The position numbers and the translations under genes were made by a program. Below, piece after piece: positions 22,249-33,600 of a stretch of 64,000 nucleotides of DNA (position 1 is the first letter of the stretch; the number at the start of each line of letters is the position of its first letter). The stretch covers positions 9,386,501-9,450,500 of the forward strand of contig JASJZH010000005.1 of assembly GCA_037178975.1 (NCBI GenBank), given 5' to 3'. This DNA is from Oscheius tipulae. Lineage: Eukaryota > Nematoda > Chromadorea > Rhabditida > Rhabditidae. The notes under the pieces were generated by a model, which was not told the DNA's origin, made no database searches, and saw only the letters and a program-made list of their open reading frames with translations.

Positions 22249-22968
22249 TGCTTACGTACGTAACCGATCAAAGAGAGACTCTATCTGGGTCGGTCCTGAT
22301 TTTATATATTACCGTTATTACACATTCAAGTCAGGTGGTTTCCTCTATTAGCCAGAAGACGAGGAGAAACAGGAGAAAAAAGGAAAAACAGAAACTGGAT
22401 CAGATCCAGTCAATATGATGACGTCATTGTCGGAATCAGCCTTCCGGAACTCTATTATATTATGGAGGCGATTGTTGCCTTGTAAGGGGGGCAAGTGATA
22501 AAGCCACCCGGTGGAAGAAAACAGGCCCCACAGTGCAATACACAGCAGCACGGCCTCTGGCATCGATCAGAGTTGTACAAAAATAGGGGGTATATGTCAC
22601 GTCTTATCGAACTTAAGCGAAACGAGTTAGGTAGGGACAGAGTACGAGTATTGATTGGGAGACAGAGAAAGATAAGGAGTCTGTCAGACAGACGAGGGCA
22701 ACAACACGATCAGCATGCGAAAACTGTAAAGGCTTGGGAGAAGAGCGGATGTCTCTCTCTCGGATCAAGGTCTTCCGGTTTTTCTTTTGTGGGATTCTGA
22801 TATGTCGTCGGGGGCTCGGATGGTGACGGCCAGAGATTTTCGGTGACTGGGAGGAGAGACAGAGAAACAAATAGATAGTCACAGTATACATCAAAGATGG
22901 TCAAACGTTCTTATATTTTATATTTTCAACGACTACAGAGCAAAACAAAACGAAATTTTAAGGCTGGT

Positions 22969-23027
22969 ATACGAACCCCTGACCCTGTGGACGAGTGATC
23001 TCGCTACTCTACACTGCACCATGGATG
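22969..23027 (-). repeat. tRNA-like sequence
   Basis: Minus strand TGGTGCAGTGTAGAGTAGCG and GGTCAGGGGTTCGTATACC are A- and B-box-like blocks. Confidence 0.5.
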
Positions 23028-23904
23028 CGAGCCGGCGGCAGCATCAGAATAAGCTAGGACACCACTTTCGCGGCTAAACAACAGCAAATACAGTGTCGAG
23101 ACTTTTTTTAGACCTGTAGTAAACTGATTGACCTTACTGTCTCAGTTTTTCGAAAAACAGCCCATGGATCGACGGTGACGCCCTAAGATTTTCGGTGACG
23201 AGAGAGAAAAATGAGAAAATTGTTTAGCGCGGGAAAGTTGTGTCTCCAAACATTTGAAGGAACAGCAGCTGATAGTGAACGACGAACTTTACTGATAAGG
23301 ACACAGTCAAAACAGGTAGACACTTGTAAATAGAAGATTCTGGAAAATAAGAAGGCTTTGAGACTGTTTGTCGGGTGGTCACGCGAGTAAAGGCAATTCG
23401 CTAAAGAAGAAAGAGAACAGAATGCGGACGGTTGGGTAGGTGAGATCAAGGGTCGATGTGATAGTGAGAGAGAGCCAAATTGTTGCACTCAATGGAAACG
23501 ACGTCCGGTTCGGTATCATTACTCATCCCCAAACCGTTAATAGATTGAACGATGGGCAAATAATAGGTCCATTTCCGTCGACCAAAGTTAAGGAAAATAA
23601 CCTACTGATTCGATCAAATGGTTCGGCCAATTCAAGGGGCTATTTCTGTCTCCCCTCTGAAACTGTATCTCTCTCACGTTTTGACCCCTCTCTCTCTCTC
23701 TTCGACAAATGTTGCTCTCGCATAACATCGCTCAAAGATCGCGACGTGTGGTGTAAACTGCCCGAGGGGGAGTTGACCCGGAACTCTCTCGGATGACATA
23801 GGGAGGCTTGTACAGGGTCACAAACTACCTCAACTAGGATGTCATTTCAACGAACTTATAACTAAGAAAAGCTGACACTGAACAAAAAAAAATAGGAAAA
23901 TTGT

Positions 23905-23975
23905 ATCGAACAGCGGCCGATTTCTCATGAGACCTCTGCTCTCACCACTCGGCCGTCGAGTCTCACGCTTGTATC
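23905..23975 (-). repeat. tRNA-like sequence, class II-like 5' half
   Basis: Minus strand GACGGCCGAGTGGTGAGAGC resembles the D-arm of a Ser/Leu tRNA; no clear T-arm follows. Confidence 0.35.
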
Positions 23976-24303
23976 AGGGCTTGTCATTATTCAGATGTGG
24001 CGTTTGGAAACAGTACAGGACATCCGTTTTACAATCGTCATATTTCGGTCTCTACAAAAGTCGTTTTTAAATTTGGAAGCACACCCCGTAGTCTACTTAT
24101 CATAAGTTTACCAAATAGCGTCCTCGTGGACGAGTATTCGTCAAACAAAAACCGTACTTTTTATTGCCAAATATGTAGTCATAACGTGTGGAATGTGTGG
24201 AAAATTGGGAGGGACAATAACTGTCCCAGAAGTGTGCGCTAAAAACCCGATGGTCTGAATCTAACACAGACTCGGAATTTGGAACCCGTCTCTCTCCCAG
24301 AAA

Positions 24304-26947
24304 TCACTCGAATATTGGTCTAGATGAACGACTCGTGACCAGAACAGGGCAGTTGATCGGCGGAGGAGGCATCTCTTTGACCACGGGAGCCATGATATTG
24401 GCTGGAAGACTGGCGTCAGAACTGAATGTACTCTTACTCTTTGTAATTGTAGTACTGGTCTCAGAATCACACGACTGTGAGGAAGTCCTACGTGATGAGC
24501 TGGTCGTCCCTGTCAGAAGCTGTGACGAGGTGCTGCCACTGGTCTCCATGACCGATGAACTCGGGGTCAGACCCTGGGGAGGCGTCGTCTGCTTGTAGTT
24601 CTGGGAGCAGGAGGGCTTAATTGGTTTCGTTAATTTTGACTAGAGGAACCTACAGGCTCTTCAGGAATTCCAGGCTGTGACTCTACCGTAGCCTGTCGTC
24701 GCAGAATCTTCCTCGAGGACATTCGATGCTTTCGAAGGGCTTGATAGTAGCCATCGCGAACTGAGGAAAACATCAGAGTGACCAGCGAAGACCAGGCTGC
24801 TACTGTGTCGGCTGGCTAAACTTGAGTCTTTACGGTGACCGTGCGAATTTGTGTGATTGTATTCACGTTTTTTGAGAAGAAGGCGCTTTTGATTTCGACG
24901 TGCTCTGCAAAGTTGTAGAGCAGATCGAGGGCTACAACTTTGCAAAACATAGCAAAGCTGAAGGGTACTGTCTCTTGACCCTGTGAAGCGGCTCGGAACA
25001 GAAGCTGGATTTCACAGTAAAGATCAGCTGGTCTCACCCGTACACCTTTGGAGCAGCCGAGATAGTACGGGTGGAAAAAGCAGACTGTGAACAGCATCGT
25101 CCAAAACCACTTTTCTGGGTCAAGACGGCATTTTCGAGCTTTCCGATGTTCTGCAAAGCTGTAGTACTTTACTAGCTCTACATCTTTGCATAACGTCAAT
25201 AATTTCCAAAATGCCGCCTTCGGGGGCAAAAATTGGCGTGAATTTAACGAACTTCTGTTAGAGCTACAAACCTGATGATTAGCCATGTCCAGAATGACTC
25301 CTTCCACCGTAATAGCGTCGGCGATAGCTACCCAAAAGTCTGGTTTCCATCCAAATTGCTTCAGATCCTAAGTTTTGATATTGCTTTCTGCATAATTGTC
25401 CAGAACTTACCACGTGTTCTTCCCCATATGTCCTCGAAATTGCCGAAATGTAATCGGGATCGTATATCTAAAACAAAAATTTTTCTAACAAACTTCTCGC
25501 ATTTAAAAAGAGTGCGCGACGCGTTGAAGGGAATCTACTGGATGACGGTCACTTCTGATCCACCTGCGTGTATAGTGGGTTTACCTACCTACAGTAATTT
25601 ACCCTCCTAGGCCCCGGCCATCACCCAAGGAGGACAAAGCAGCCAGTAGGTTACCGTCTAATTTGTTGGATCAAGCCCAAATTATAGTTCATTTCGCCGT
25701 CTGCGCGACCAGCATCACGGATCCGAACGCCGCGTTCAATCGTTCGACTCTCGTAGGATCAATCACGATTCCTCTATCAGTATCCTAAACTACCTGAAAA
25801 ATGCATGTAGCCGTCCATTCTGTTGTTGCTTTTACACTTTTACTCATATAGAATACAGCCTGAGTATTGGACTTGACTATAGTATGGTCTATTTCCAGGT
25901 TCCAGCGCGATTGGATACCAAGGATTGTGGTTCTCTCTTTATCTCTAGAAGTTGGTCTCTTTTACCTTCGCCACCACGTCCTCGATGAGATCCTTCAGTC
26001 GGACGCTCATCTGCGAAGATCGCTCCTTCCCCAAGGCATACACGTAGTTCTGGAAGTCTGCTCTCTTTTCGAATATTCGTTGCAGCACCTGAAACTTATT
26101 TGTCCTGTTTATAGATAGGTATCGTCACCTTATTGCCGAATTCCGAGTGTGGATTCTCGAAGCACTGCACGATGATTTCTCTGCTCTGCTGACTGATGGG
26201 GTGACTGACGTCCCGTCGGACTGATTTCGTTCTGGTGATTCCATTGGAACTTCTGAAAACTTGGGTGTGCTTTATGAATGAATTCTGAAGAAACAGCCTC
26301 TGTTCCTGGTTCCCTTCCACTTCGCAAGGGTTTCCTTTTTGAAATTGTGACAACCCCGAGGTCCCGAGGGAGAAAAACGAAATCGTCTGAAGCGACATGA
26401 TTCCTAAGACCTCCCCCAATCCAATTTTGACCCCGATTAGAAATGCCCTTCCCCCTAGAATCTGGTTTACTGTGGTTTTCTCTCTTTATCTCTGCCTAGC
26501 AGAAACTGGACGCGGGATGAATCCTGAGCGCTTTCCCCAGGGTCTCTCCCAGTTGTCGAGTTGCTGACGTCAAACGGCGAATAATAGTCGAATCGCGGGG
26601 CAGTGTGTGAGTCCGGGAGTCTCCCTTTAGGAATAAATGAGTGGCAATAAAAAGTTTGAGGGGACAGAAAGACAGAGACGGAGATACCATGAAAGGACTC
26701 ACGTCGTCTTGGTTGAATCTCTTGGTGTCAGCTTGGGTTTGTCGCGTATTGAGCCTGTGGACTTAGCTCTTTGCTTGGCACCGAGCTCGACCATCGACTT
26801 ACTCTTGGAAAAGGTCTCGCCAGCCTCTTTCTGAAACAGGAATTCTATTAGGAGAGACTGTGGACTAACCGCCGGTTTGACCTCTTTATACCGAATAGTC
26901 ATGGAGTCTGCCCGTTGTCGTATCTTGGAATTACTGGAGTTGCCCAT
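24304..26947 (-). CDS. Globin with N-terminal myristoylation signal and long C-terminal tail
   Basis: Eight exons (26947-26870, 26830-26703, 26252-26129, 26088-25966, 25467-25411, 25367-25272, 24815-24654, 24615-24304) encode 359 residues. The start MGNSSNSK fits an N-myristoylation site. A basic, Ser/Thr-rich linker follows. The globin domain (about residues 85-275) shows SREIIVQCFENPHSEFGNK, RIFEKRADFQNYVYALG (CD-corner Phe), YISAISRTYGEEHV with the likely proximal haem His (about residue 169), FGWKPDFWVAIADAI and LVTLMFSSVRDGYYQAL. This EEHV...PDFW...ADA pattern is typical of nematode neuronal-type globins. The tail of about 100 residues is Ser/Thr/Pro-rich and probably disordered. Membrane-tethered globins of this kind are thought to sense or signal rather than store oxygen; that is inference. 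TTTCAG lies 8 nt before the ATG. Confidence 0.88.
24898..25197. repeat. Composite triple-hairpin element, copy
   Basis: Left hairpin 24898-24950 (GTGCTCTGCAAAGTTGTAG with CTACAACTTTGCAAAACAT), central CACCCGTACACC...GATAGTACGGGTGG (about 25036-25079), right hairpin 25145-25197. The hairpins are 247 bp apart in a globin intron. Confidence 0.85.
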
Positions 26948-28464
26948 GGTCAACTCTGAAATGGGTACAGCATAGGTATGACTGAAAATCTCAAGAGGAC
27001 CGATTGAGGCTCATGGCGGGATCCAATTGTGCCTTTCAAGACAGTTTACCAAGGACATATAGTACTGAACGTAATTTGGAAATCAGGTGGGGACAAGAGG
27101 GCAGGAGCTTTAAAATGACTGGTCGTCGAACTTGTAGTGCACAAGAAGACGTGAATATAAAATTCTGGCATGAACGCTAGAACTCTTCAGTAACCACAGA
27201 TATAAGTCAGATGGGTGCGGAGGAGTCTCTCGAGCACAAGACAATATTTTTGAGCCTCAATGGTCAGTACCAGTGCTGAGGCACCCGAAAGGAATCCAAC
27301 AGGCTTTGATTTAATTGCAAGGCCAAAACTCGCTGTTTGCTACATGGTCTTACCAGCTTAGCTCAATGGTTTGTTCAAAACAAAAGAAATACTGTAACCC
27401 GATTGTTAGCGTGACACTTTAGCAGGCCAAAACCAGACAGTTCAAAGAAGACAAGCCTGTCTGAGTATTTAATACTGCTGTGCTAAGCCAGGTTTGGAAA
27501 ACATGGCTGTAGATAGTCGAGGGCAAGCAGATTAGCTATTCCTGGCTCAAATAAAGAATATGAGTCCCACCACGTAAATAGAAGAGTCACGTTAGTGACC
27601 ACGTGACAGAGAGAGACAGAGGCTGAGAGACTGTGAGAAAGAGAGATGAAGAGGCAGAGGACTATGTATTGAGCAAAGTAAGAGAACAACGAGAACTGCT
27701 CGGTCGAGTGGAAATGTCGGTGTGAATAATGGAAGAAGGACTGCCTGGACGAGCAAGACACAAACAAAATCCCTGATCTGTTTCGCATCGCCGACGGCTA
27801 TTTGTGTGAGAAACGAGGAGAAGGACGTCACGAGGGTATAATTGGCGAGCTTCTTCTCAATAATTAGTCCAAACTCCCGCTCCCTCCTTATTGAGATCTA
27901 TCAAAGAGTGTAAAACTTTGGGCAAAAAAGATGATAGATAGGGAGACCGGGCAGTGTAGCGCTTGGACAATTTTATGGGTACTTGAGAGTTGAGGCGTGG
28001 CGTAGCATAACACAGCGGAGAGGAAAATAGAAGAAGATGAGACGTTTTAGGCCCCACAAAATCCCTGCCATAATCCACGTGTCAGCTGCTTGAGCCGGGG
28101 GGAAAATCGACACGTCGAAGATTTATTGAGCGCGGGCATGGTTGCTTCATTTTCAAAGTGGTCACTTTGTTTTCGTCCCGGGGCCTTGTTATACTTCAAT
28201 TTAGAGGCAAACCATTGCTTAGTCAGCCGAGTTTTGGCTAATGAACCGGCTCATTCAGGCTTGTAACTGGGTCCAATAACGAAAAGAACCAGGTTACTGT
28301 AGTTATAGGTTGTTCTATCAGAGGAGAATATTACCGTAGCCTATTTTGGTTAGTGGCAAGACCCATCTCCTTCAGTTTTAGTGTTCAACTGTTTATCACT
28401 GCGTGCTACAGATGTGTGTATCAGTCTCCTTACTGCATTCATGCCCCTGCGAGACCTCGGCTCT

Positions 28465-28540
28465 TTCCAGCATGGCGCAGTCGATAAGAGCTCCGACTAC
28501 GAAACCCAAGATACGGGGATCGATCCCCGCGATTGACAAA
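28465..28540 (+). repeat. tRNA-like sequence, tRNA-Arg(ACG)-like
   Basis: CATGGCGCAGTCGATAAGAG, GCTCCGACTACGAAACCC and CGGGGATCGATCCCCG with a TTGACAAAG tail. CTCCGACTACGAAAC is shared exactly with the copy at 48388-48449. Confidence 0.6.
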
Positions 28541-29114
28541 GGTATTGTTTTTTCACATGAAACACTCGAGAACACCTTCCAAAGGGTTTTGCATTTGTAG
28601 TTGGTTCCGAATCAGCAGTCTTTGCAACGTTAGACGTTCTAATCTTGCCTGTCTGATTCAAACTGGGTCCTGTCAGGAAATCTAGGTTACTGTAGCGCCT
28701 ATTCGAAAACCATAGACTGAAAAAGAGGAAGGAACATGCGAGGAGACCGGATCCGGGAGAAAAATAAGTCTGGGACACGCCCAGAAGCAGGAAGAAGTGG
28801 ATACTTGCCCAGGAGGAACAATCGGCATGTAATGAGGCGGAATAAGAACTGATCCTGGGACGTCATCTGTTTTCTCTCGGGAATTCACTAATCCTATGAG
28901 AGGAAGTTATGCTGGATAAAAATAGGAAGCAGGAGATGGCAACTGGTCCTAGAGGTGAACGGATGGATGCAGCAGATTGGGACTCTCTCGGAGCGACGAA
29001 CAACTGACGAGACGAAAAAACAAGCGTGTGGCTCATGATCGAGGGGCAAGAGCCTGAGACTCAGTCGAAAAGATCTCAATTTTAATCAATCTGGTGTTTC
29101 TTGGAAACTATTGA

Positions 29115-29186
29115 AGAGAAAGAGAGACAAAGATACAAAGAGACAAAAAGCCGGCGAAACAGAGGGACAGAGAGACAAAGAAACCA
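29115..29186. repeat. GACAAAGAGACAG-type simple repeat
   Basis: Interrupted GAGAGACAAAGA units in the gene-poor region. Confidence 0.8.
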
Positions 29187-29599
29187 AGAAACAGAGCCAG
29201 AAGATTGTATGACATGCCAGCCTCAGGATTCCTGCTAGCCAAAGCACCTTCCAACTGGATTCTTGTTCTTGTAGCTCAAAGAGGTTGGTTGACAGGGACA
29301 AGAGAATGAGGCAGATGGGGCCGCCTGACAGATTGACAGAGACAAACTGGAAGGACAGGTAGACCGAGACAGATTCACAGGAACAGACAGGAAGGTAAGG
29401 TTTCTCTCCGAATCAACGGCAGAGGTCCTTGGAGAGCTCTGCAAGTCAAGTTCCTGCGGGGTCTTGCGACGCCGACCGTTGCGGAGACTTCCCGAGGGGC
29501 CAGATCGCGGGGCATTACGTTCCAAAAAGCTGCTAACCTTTTCTAGGAACGCCTTCACCTTCGTACCAATTTACCGACCCCGAGAGAATGGAGAACTTG

Positions 29600-29715
29600 G
29601 TTGGAAAACAGAGATAGAGAGAGCGATAGATAGAATGACAGAGGCAGGGAGACAGGGTGACAGAGGAACAAAGAGATAGAGACAGATAGTGGCAGAGAGA
29701 GACAAGAGAATAAGA
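29600..29715. repeat. GACAGAGA-type simple repeat
   Basis: Interrupted AGAGATAGAGAGACAG units. Just upstream, 29565-29600 (CTTCGTACCAATTTACCGAC) matches 39785-39825, a second dispersed repeat. Confidence 0.8.
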
Positions 29716-30132
29716 GACATAGAGACGTTAGTATTCTCATAGTAAACTCTCATAATCTTCGGGCCCTGGCCCCACGGCGGAAGTGAACCGAGGACCGACT
29801 TTACACACCGCCCTGGCTCTCTATTAGAAATGGCTGGGGGCTCTATTATTCGCTCGTTTCCAGATGTAAATGTCTGATTATAGATTTGTGATCCAGATGG
29901 GGCTGTTAGTTCTTGTTTACCGTAACTTTTCAAGGAAAGAAGGTTTCACGTCTCCGGAAGGAAGCGAAAATAGACACGACTAGGCTTTCACGCTCGACGG
30001 GATTAAAAAGCTTCCGTGCCGATCATAGCGAAGCCTAGGGGTAGCTATCGGCTAGGACTCATGTAAGCCTTACAATTTCTAACCTTGGGAATTTTCCTTA
30101 TGCGCCTTTCCTAAATAGCTCGTTAAAAAGTC

Positions 30133-30197
30133 TGTCGCCCACGGGGACCGAACCCGGGTTCTTTGGTCCTTAGTGGAGCCTCTTAGTATTACACCCC
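30133..30197 (-). repeat. tRNA-like sequence
   Basis: Minus strand TGGGGGTGTAATACTAAGAG with CCCGGGTTCGGTCCCCGTGG gives a strong T-arm with B-box and a weak A-box. Confidence 0.5.
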
Positions 30198-30321
30198 CAG
30201 CTGTTCACAAAAGCTCTGAAGTGCTGAAACTTTGTTTGGAGATCTGACACACCTTAATTAGATTTTTTTCTTATTCAACTCAAAAAACCCTGCAAAATGG
30301 TATATTGCTAAAATTTTGACC

Positions 30322-30385
30322 TTGGGCGGGATCGAACTCCTGATCTCTCGGATCAAAATCCTTAGTGTCTACAATCGGCCACAGG
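30322..30385 (-). repeat. tRNA-like sequence
   Basis: Minus strand TGGCCGATTGTAGACACTAAG with CAGGAGTTCGATCCCGCCC. The T-arm is good and the rest degenerate. Confidence 0.5.
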
Positions 30386-30628
30386 CAGATTCTCTCTCGC
30401 TTAGCGTTCCGATCACAAAACCAAGAGCGCCGGGTTGGTAAGAGCTTAAAAAGACGCAAATTCTTGGATTCCCGCGAAAAAGGAAGCAATATCCGAGAAC
30501 ACAACAGCTTAGGGAGGCGTCGAATTACGCCTAGCTGACCCAGTGGGAGGCGCGATTCAGTTGGGGGAGGCGGTTTATTAGATCAACCACGAAAAACAGA
30601 ACAAATTTAAGGAAGACATGACAAAAAA

Positions 30629-33600
30629 TTAAACAATTTCGTTGGGAACTTGGTCCTCGTTCTGACCTAGTGGGGGATGGGGCTCCTTGGGCACCAGCGC
30701 CTGTTCCTCCATTTCGTGCAGCATCGTATCCTCATCGAAGAAGCCAAACGGATCCTCGAGACTGTAGGGATCTTGGATCTTGGTCTACAAGTTTTTGAAT
30801 TTTTAAGAGAGCGAGAGACCAAACGAACCTTGGATTGGTTCGGAGTCGGCTTCTGCTCCGCCTCGAGGAAGAGGTTTTCAGGGATTTCGGCGTTCAGATT
30901 CAGATCGAAGAACTCGTCGTCATCGAGCTGCACGTAGACGGCATTCTGCTCGTTCACGTAGATGGTCTGCGTCTGGAAAAAAGATATATAGCATTGGAGA
31001 TCAATATTTTCGACCGAGCCGAACAAGAGCTCTCTGTCCAAACATATATTTAAAGTCAATCGGGAAAATTTCTCAAAAAATACGATGGTTGACACGATTT
31101 TTGGACAGTATACAAGTGGTCGACTCGTAGGTAAGCAATTTGAAACTTCTTGATCGGTCATCGAGCTGCTCGCCCATCCCTGTTTCATATCATGTCTACG
31201 ACTAAAAAAAATTTCCCACCTCGTCAAGGTTCTCGGGAGCTTGTTCATTCGCTGCCTCCTCGTCATAGATCTCCGCATCTTCCTCCTGATTCGTGGCTCC
31301 CTGCTCGTAGTACTCGGGCATCGCGCCCGCATGCAAGTTCTGCAAATGACGCACGCAGCGCGAGATGTTATACGGCTTGTGGAGCTTGTACTGCTTGCAG
31401 CAGACCATACAGTCGACGAGTTGCGGGTGGATGAACTCCATGCAGCCGCTGGAGATGCGCTCGAGTCGGGCCTGGAATTTGTAAAAGCTAAAACTATAGA
31501 ACAGGCCCAAAACCTTGACGAGCTCGTACTGCAGCTGTTCGAGCTGGGCCGAGTGCTGGAGCTTGTAGTGTTTGATGGCTGAGGCGGAGATGACGGCCCC
31601 GATGATATCCTCGTCGCAGAGCTTGCACTTCCAGTGCGTGTTATGAACAACAACGGTCACAAATTGCGAATTTTTCGGGGCAGCTTGACGAAGCTGCGGC
31701 TGGACAAAGCGTCTCTTCCTCTTGTAATGTAGTCCGAAGTCCTGGAGACTGTTGCTGACACGCTGAAAATGGATTTTACTGAAAATTAAAAGCTTCAAAC
31801 TGAATTATTCAGAACGAAAAAAGGACTAACAACACGCCCTGTGAGATTAGTCTGTTCGCAAGGAGTCTCGCCATTTTTACACCAAAAAGTACGTGTTAAA
31901 AGAGTTGTCTTTAGCCATACACCAGCCTCTTCTACTCTAAGCCAATCAAGGACGAACATGCCGTTCATTGCGTGCAAAATTTCGAAGCAGTGGACTAAAA
32001 CTTTGTGAAGCTACCAGTCTTAGTCGAATATCTAGTATACTTAGTCGAATATTCGAGGGTTTACGTAGTTATACAGTTAGACTATCAAGCAGGCTCTAGA
32101 ATCGTTGAAAATGCACATCTGTATCTGGTCGAGATTGGTGGTGAAGCATCTAAAGAAGTAGAGGTCGACCAGTTTGCCTATTCAGCCGGTCAGTCAAGGA
32201 TTCGTGCGGTTTACAACCCTGGCTATGATGAGATGGAAGAAGCTGGCCGTCGCAAACTTTTCGGCCAGGTTAATCATGACAGCAGTAGTCAAGTGATCGG
32301 CAGAAGGGTTCCAAAAGAAAATCCACACGGGAGTTTGCGACCTGGGAAATGCGGCGCAGGTCACTTATCATAGTGCATTTCAACATTTGTGCGCAAAACA
32401 AGGCCAGGAAGCCTGTAATCTGGCTGGGACTGGAACGGTGGCAATTGTGCCGTATTTTTCGTGGAAAATTACCGTACCTTTCTCGCAGGTACTTCCGTGT
32501 CGTCACTAGCCGGATCATCCTTCGTCTTCTGGGCTCCGGCGACCTCTTTGAAGCGTTTCATGATGGCCTAAAAATGGCAACAAATTTCAAACTGAACACA
32601 AGATCTCCTACTATATCCATCTCGAGCTCCGACTCGAATGTTTTCGCCAATTTGGCGCATCTGTACTGGTTCTCGTCCTGGATCGTAATCTCAAAGTATT
32701 GGCGATACTTTTCCAGCATTCGGGCATTGATGATCATCTCCTGCACGCAGAGGTAGCATCTGGGGACCGCGAGCTGATCCGCATGCTTTTCGACAAAATG
32801 CTCGCAGAGATCCGATGAGGAGAAGGCATCTCCGCACCATATGCATTGAAGATTCTCAGGGGCGGACATCTTTATATTGATCACGACGAAATCCTGAAAT
32901 TTCATACGTAAAGTAGCTTATCATAGAGCGATGCAGCATAGCCTAGCCGTTAGCGCGCTGGGATATGGTTTCGAGGGTCCCGTGTTCGATCTCCCGCTGC
33001 TGTTTAGCATTTTTTTAAACCATATTCCGGTTTCGCAGCCGACAACATGGTATAAAAAAAAAGACGCCAAGGCAAAAAAAAATTTTAGCCTGGGACTTGA
33101 ATCCTGTGAGGGAAGCCTAAAAACCAGTTGAACAGATTAGCTCAACTGCTAGCGCTCTGGGTTGTGATTCTAAGCAACCCGGGTTCAATTCCCACCGGTG
33201 ATTTCTCGGGCTCATTTTGGAGCATTTTCCGCAGTCTGAAAGTACGATAAAAGATCAAGCTAAATTGACAAATTTGGTGATCTAACCTCGATGGAGAGAG
33301 CTTTCACGCCATTCTTATAGCTCGTCTTCTTCATCCACTTGCCGGCACACGTGTGGCCAAAATGCCACGAGGAGAAGTGACGAATAATGTTGCTGATTTC
33401 GAACTTCTTGTTGACCGAGATCGGCGTGGAGCAGAGGCCGCATTTGACGCGTTCCTTGGTGATCAGAGTCACGGGCAACTGAAAAAGGGAGTGGAGTGAA
33501 ATAAAATAGACAAATGTAGGTATTGAGGGTTGCAGTCGCGTTGATATATTACAAAGGCGCGTGTTTTAGTCCAAGAGACCCGGGATCGACTTCTCCGAGC

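Larger units (their letters stand above)
22249..24303. other. Intergenic region with relic tRNA-like sequences
   Basis: No convincing exon was found. It holds two minus-strand tRNA-like sequences (22969-23027, 23905-23975) and scattered AT-rich sequence between the transporter 5' end and the globin 3' end. Confidence 0.5.
26948..30628. other. Gene-poor region
   Basis: 3.7 kb between the globin and zinc-finger genes, both on the minus strand. It holds GACAGAGA tracts (27603-27662, 29115-29186, 29600-29715) and three tRNA-like sequences. On the minus strand some open segments look protein-like (for example SSFLTQIAVGDAKQIRD followed by hydrophobic sequence at about 27700-27830, and RNAPRSGPSGSLRNGRRRK at about 29450-29530), so a weakly conserved multi-exon gene cannot be excluded. 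Confidence 0.4.

Noticed and set aside
30667..31653. 328-codon minus-strand open frame
   Set aside because: It is an alternative frame of the zinc-finger gene exons, Ser/Thr/Arg-rich by codon shift, and crosses good splice sites.
32005..32373. 122-codon plus-strand open frame in a zinc-finger gene intron
   Set aside because: No homology or splice signals recognised; likely chance opening of a repeat-derived sequence.
32934..33207. Two functional tRNA genes
   Set aside because: B-boxes are good and one has pairable ends, but the anticodon stems are broken; a covariance-model scan would be needed to call them functional.
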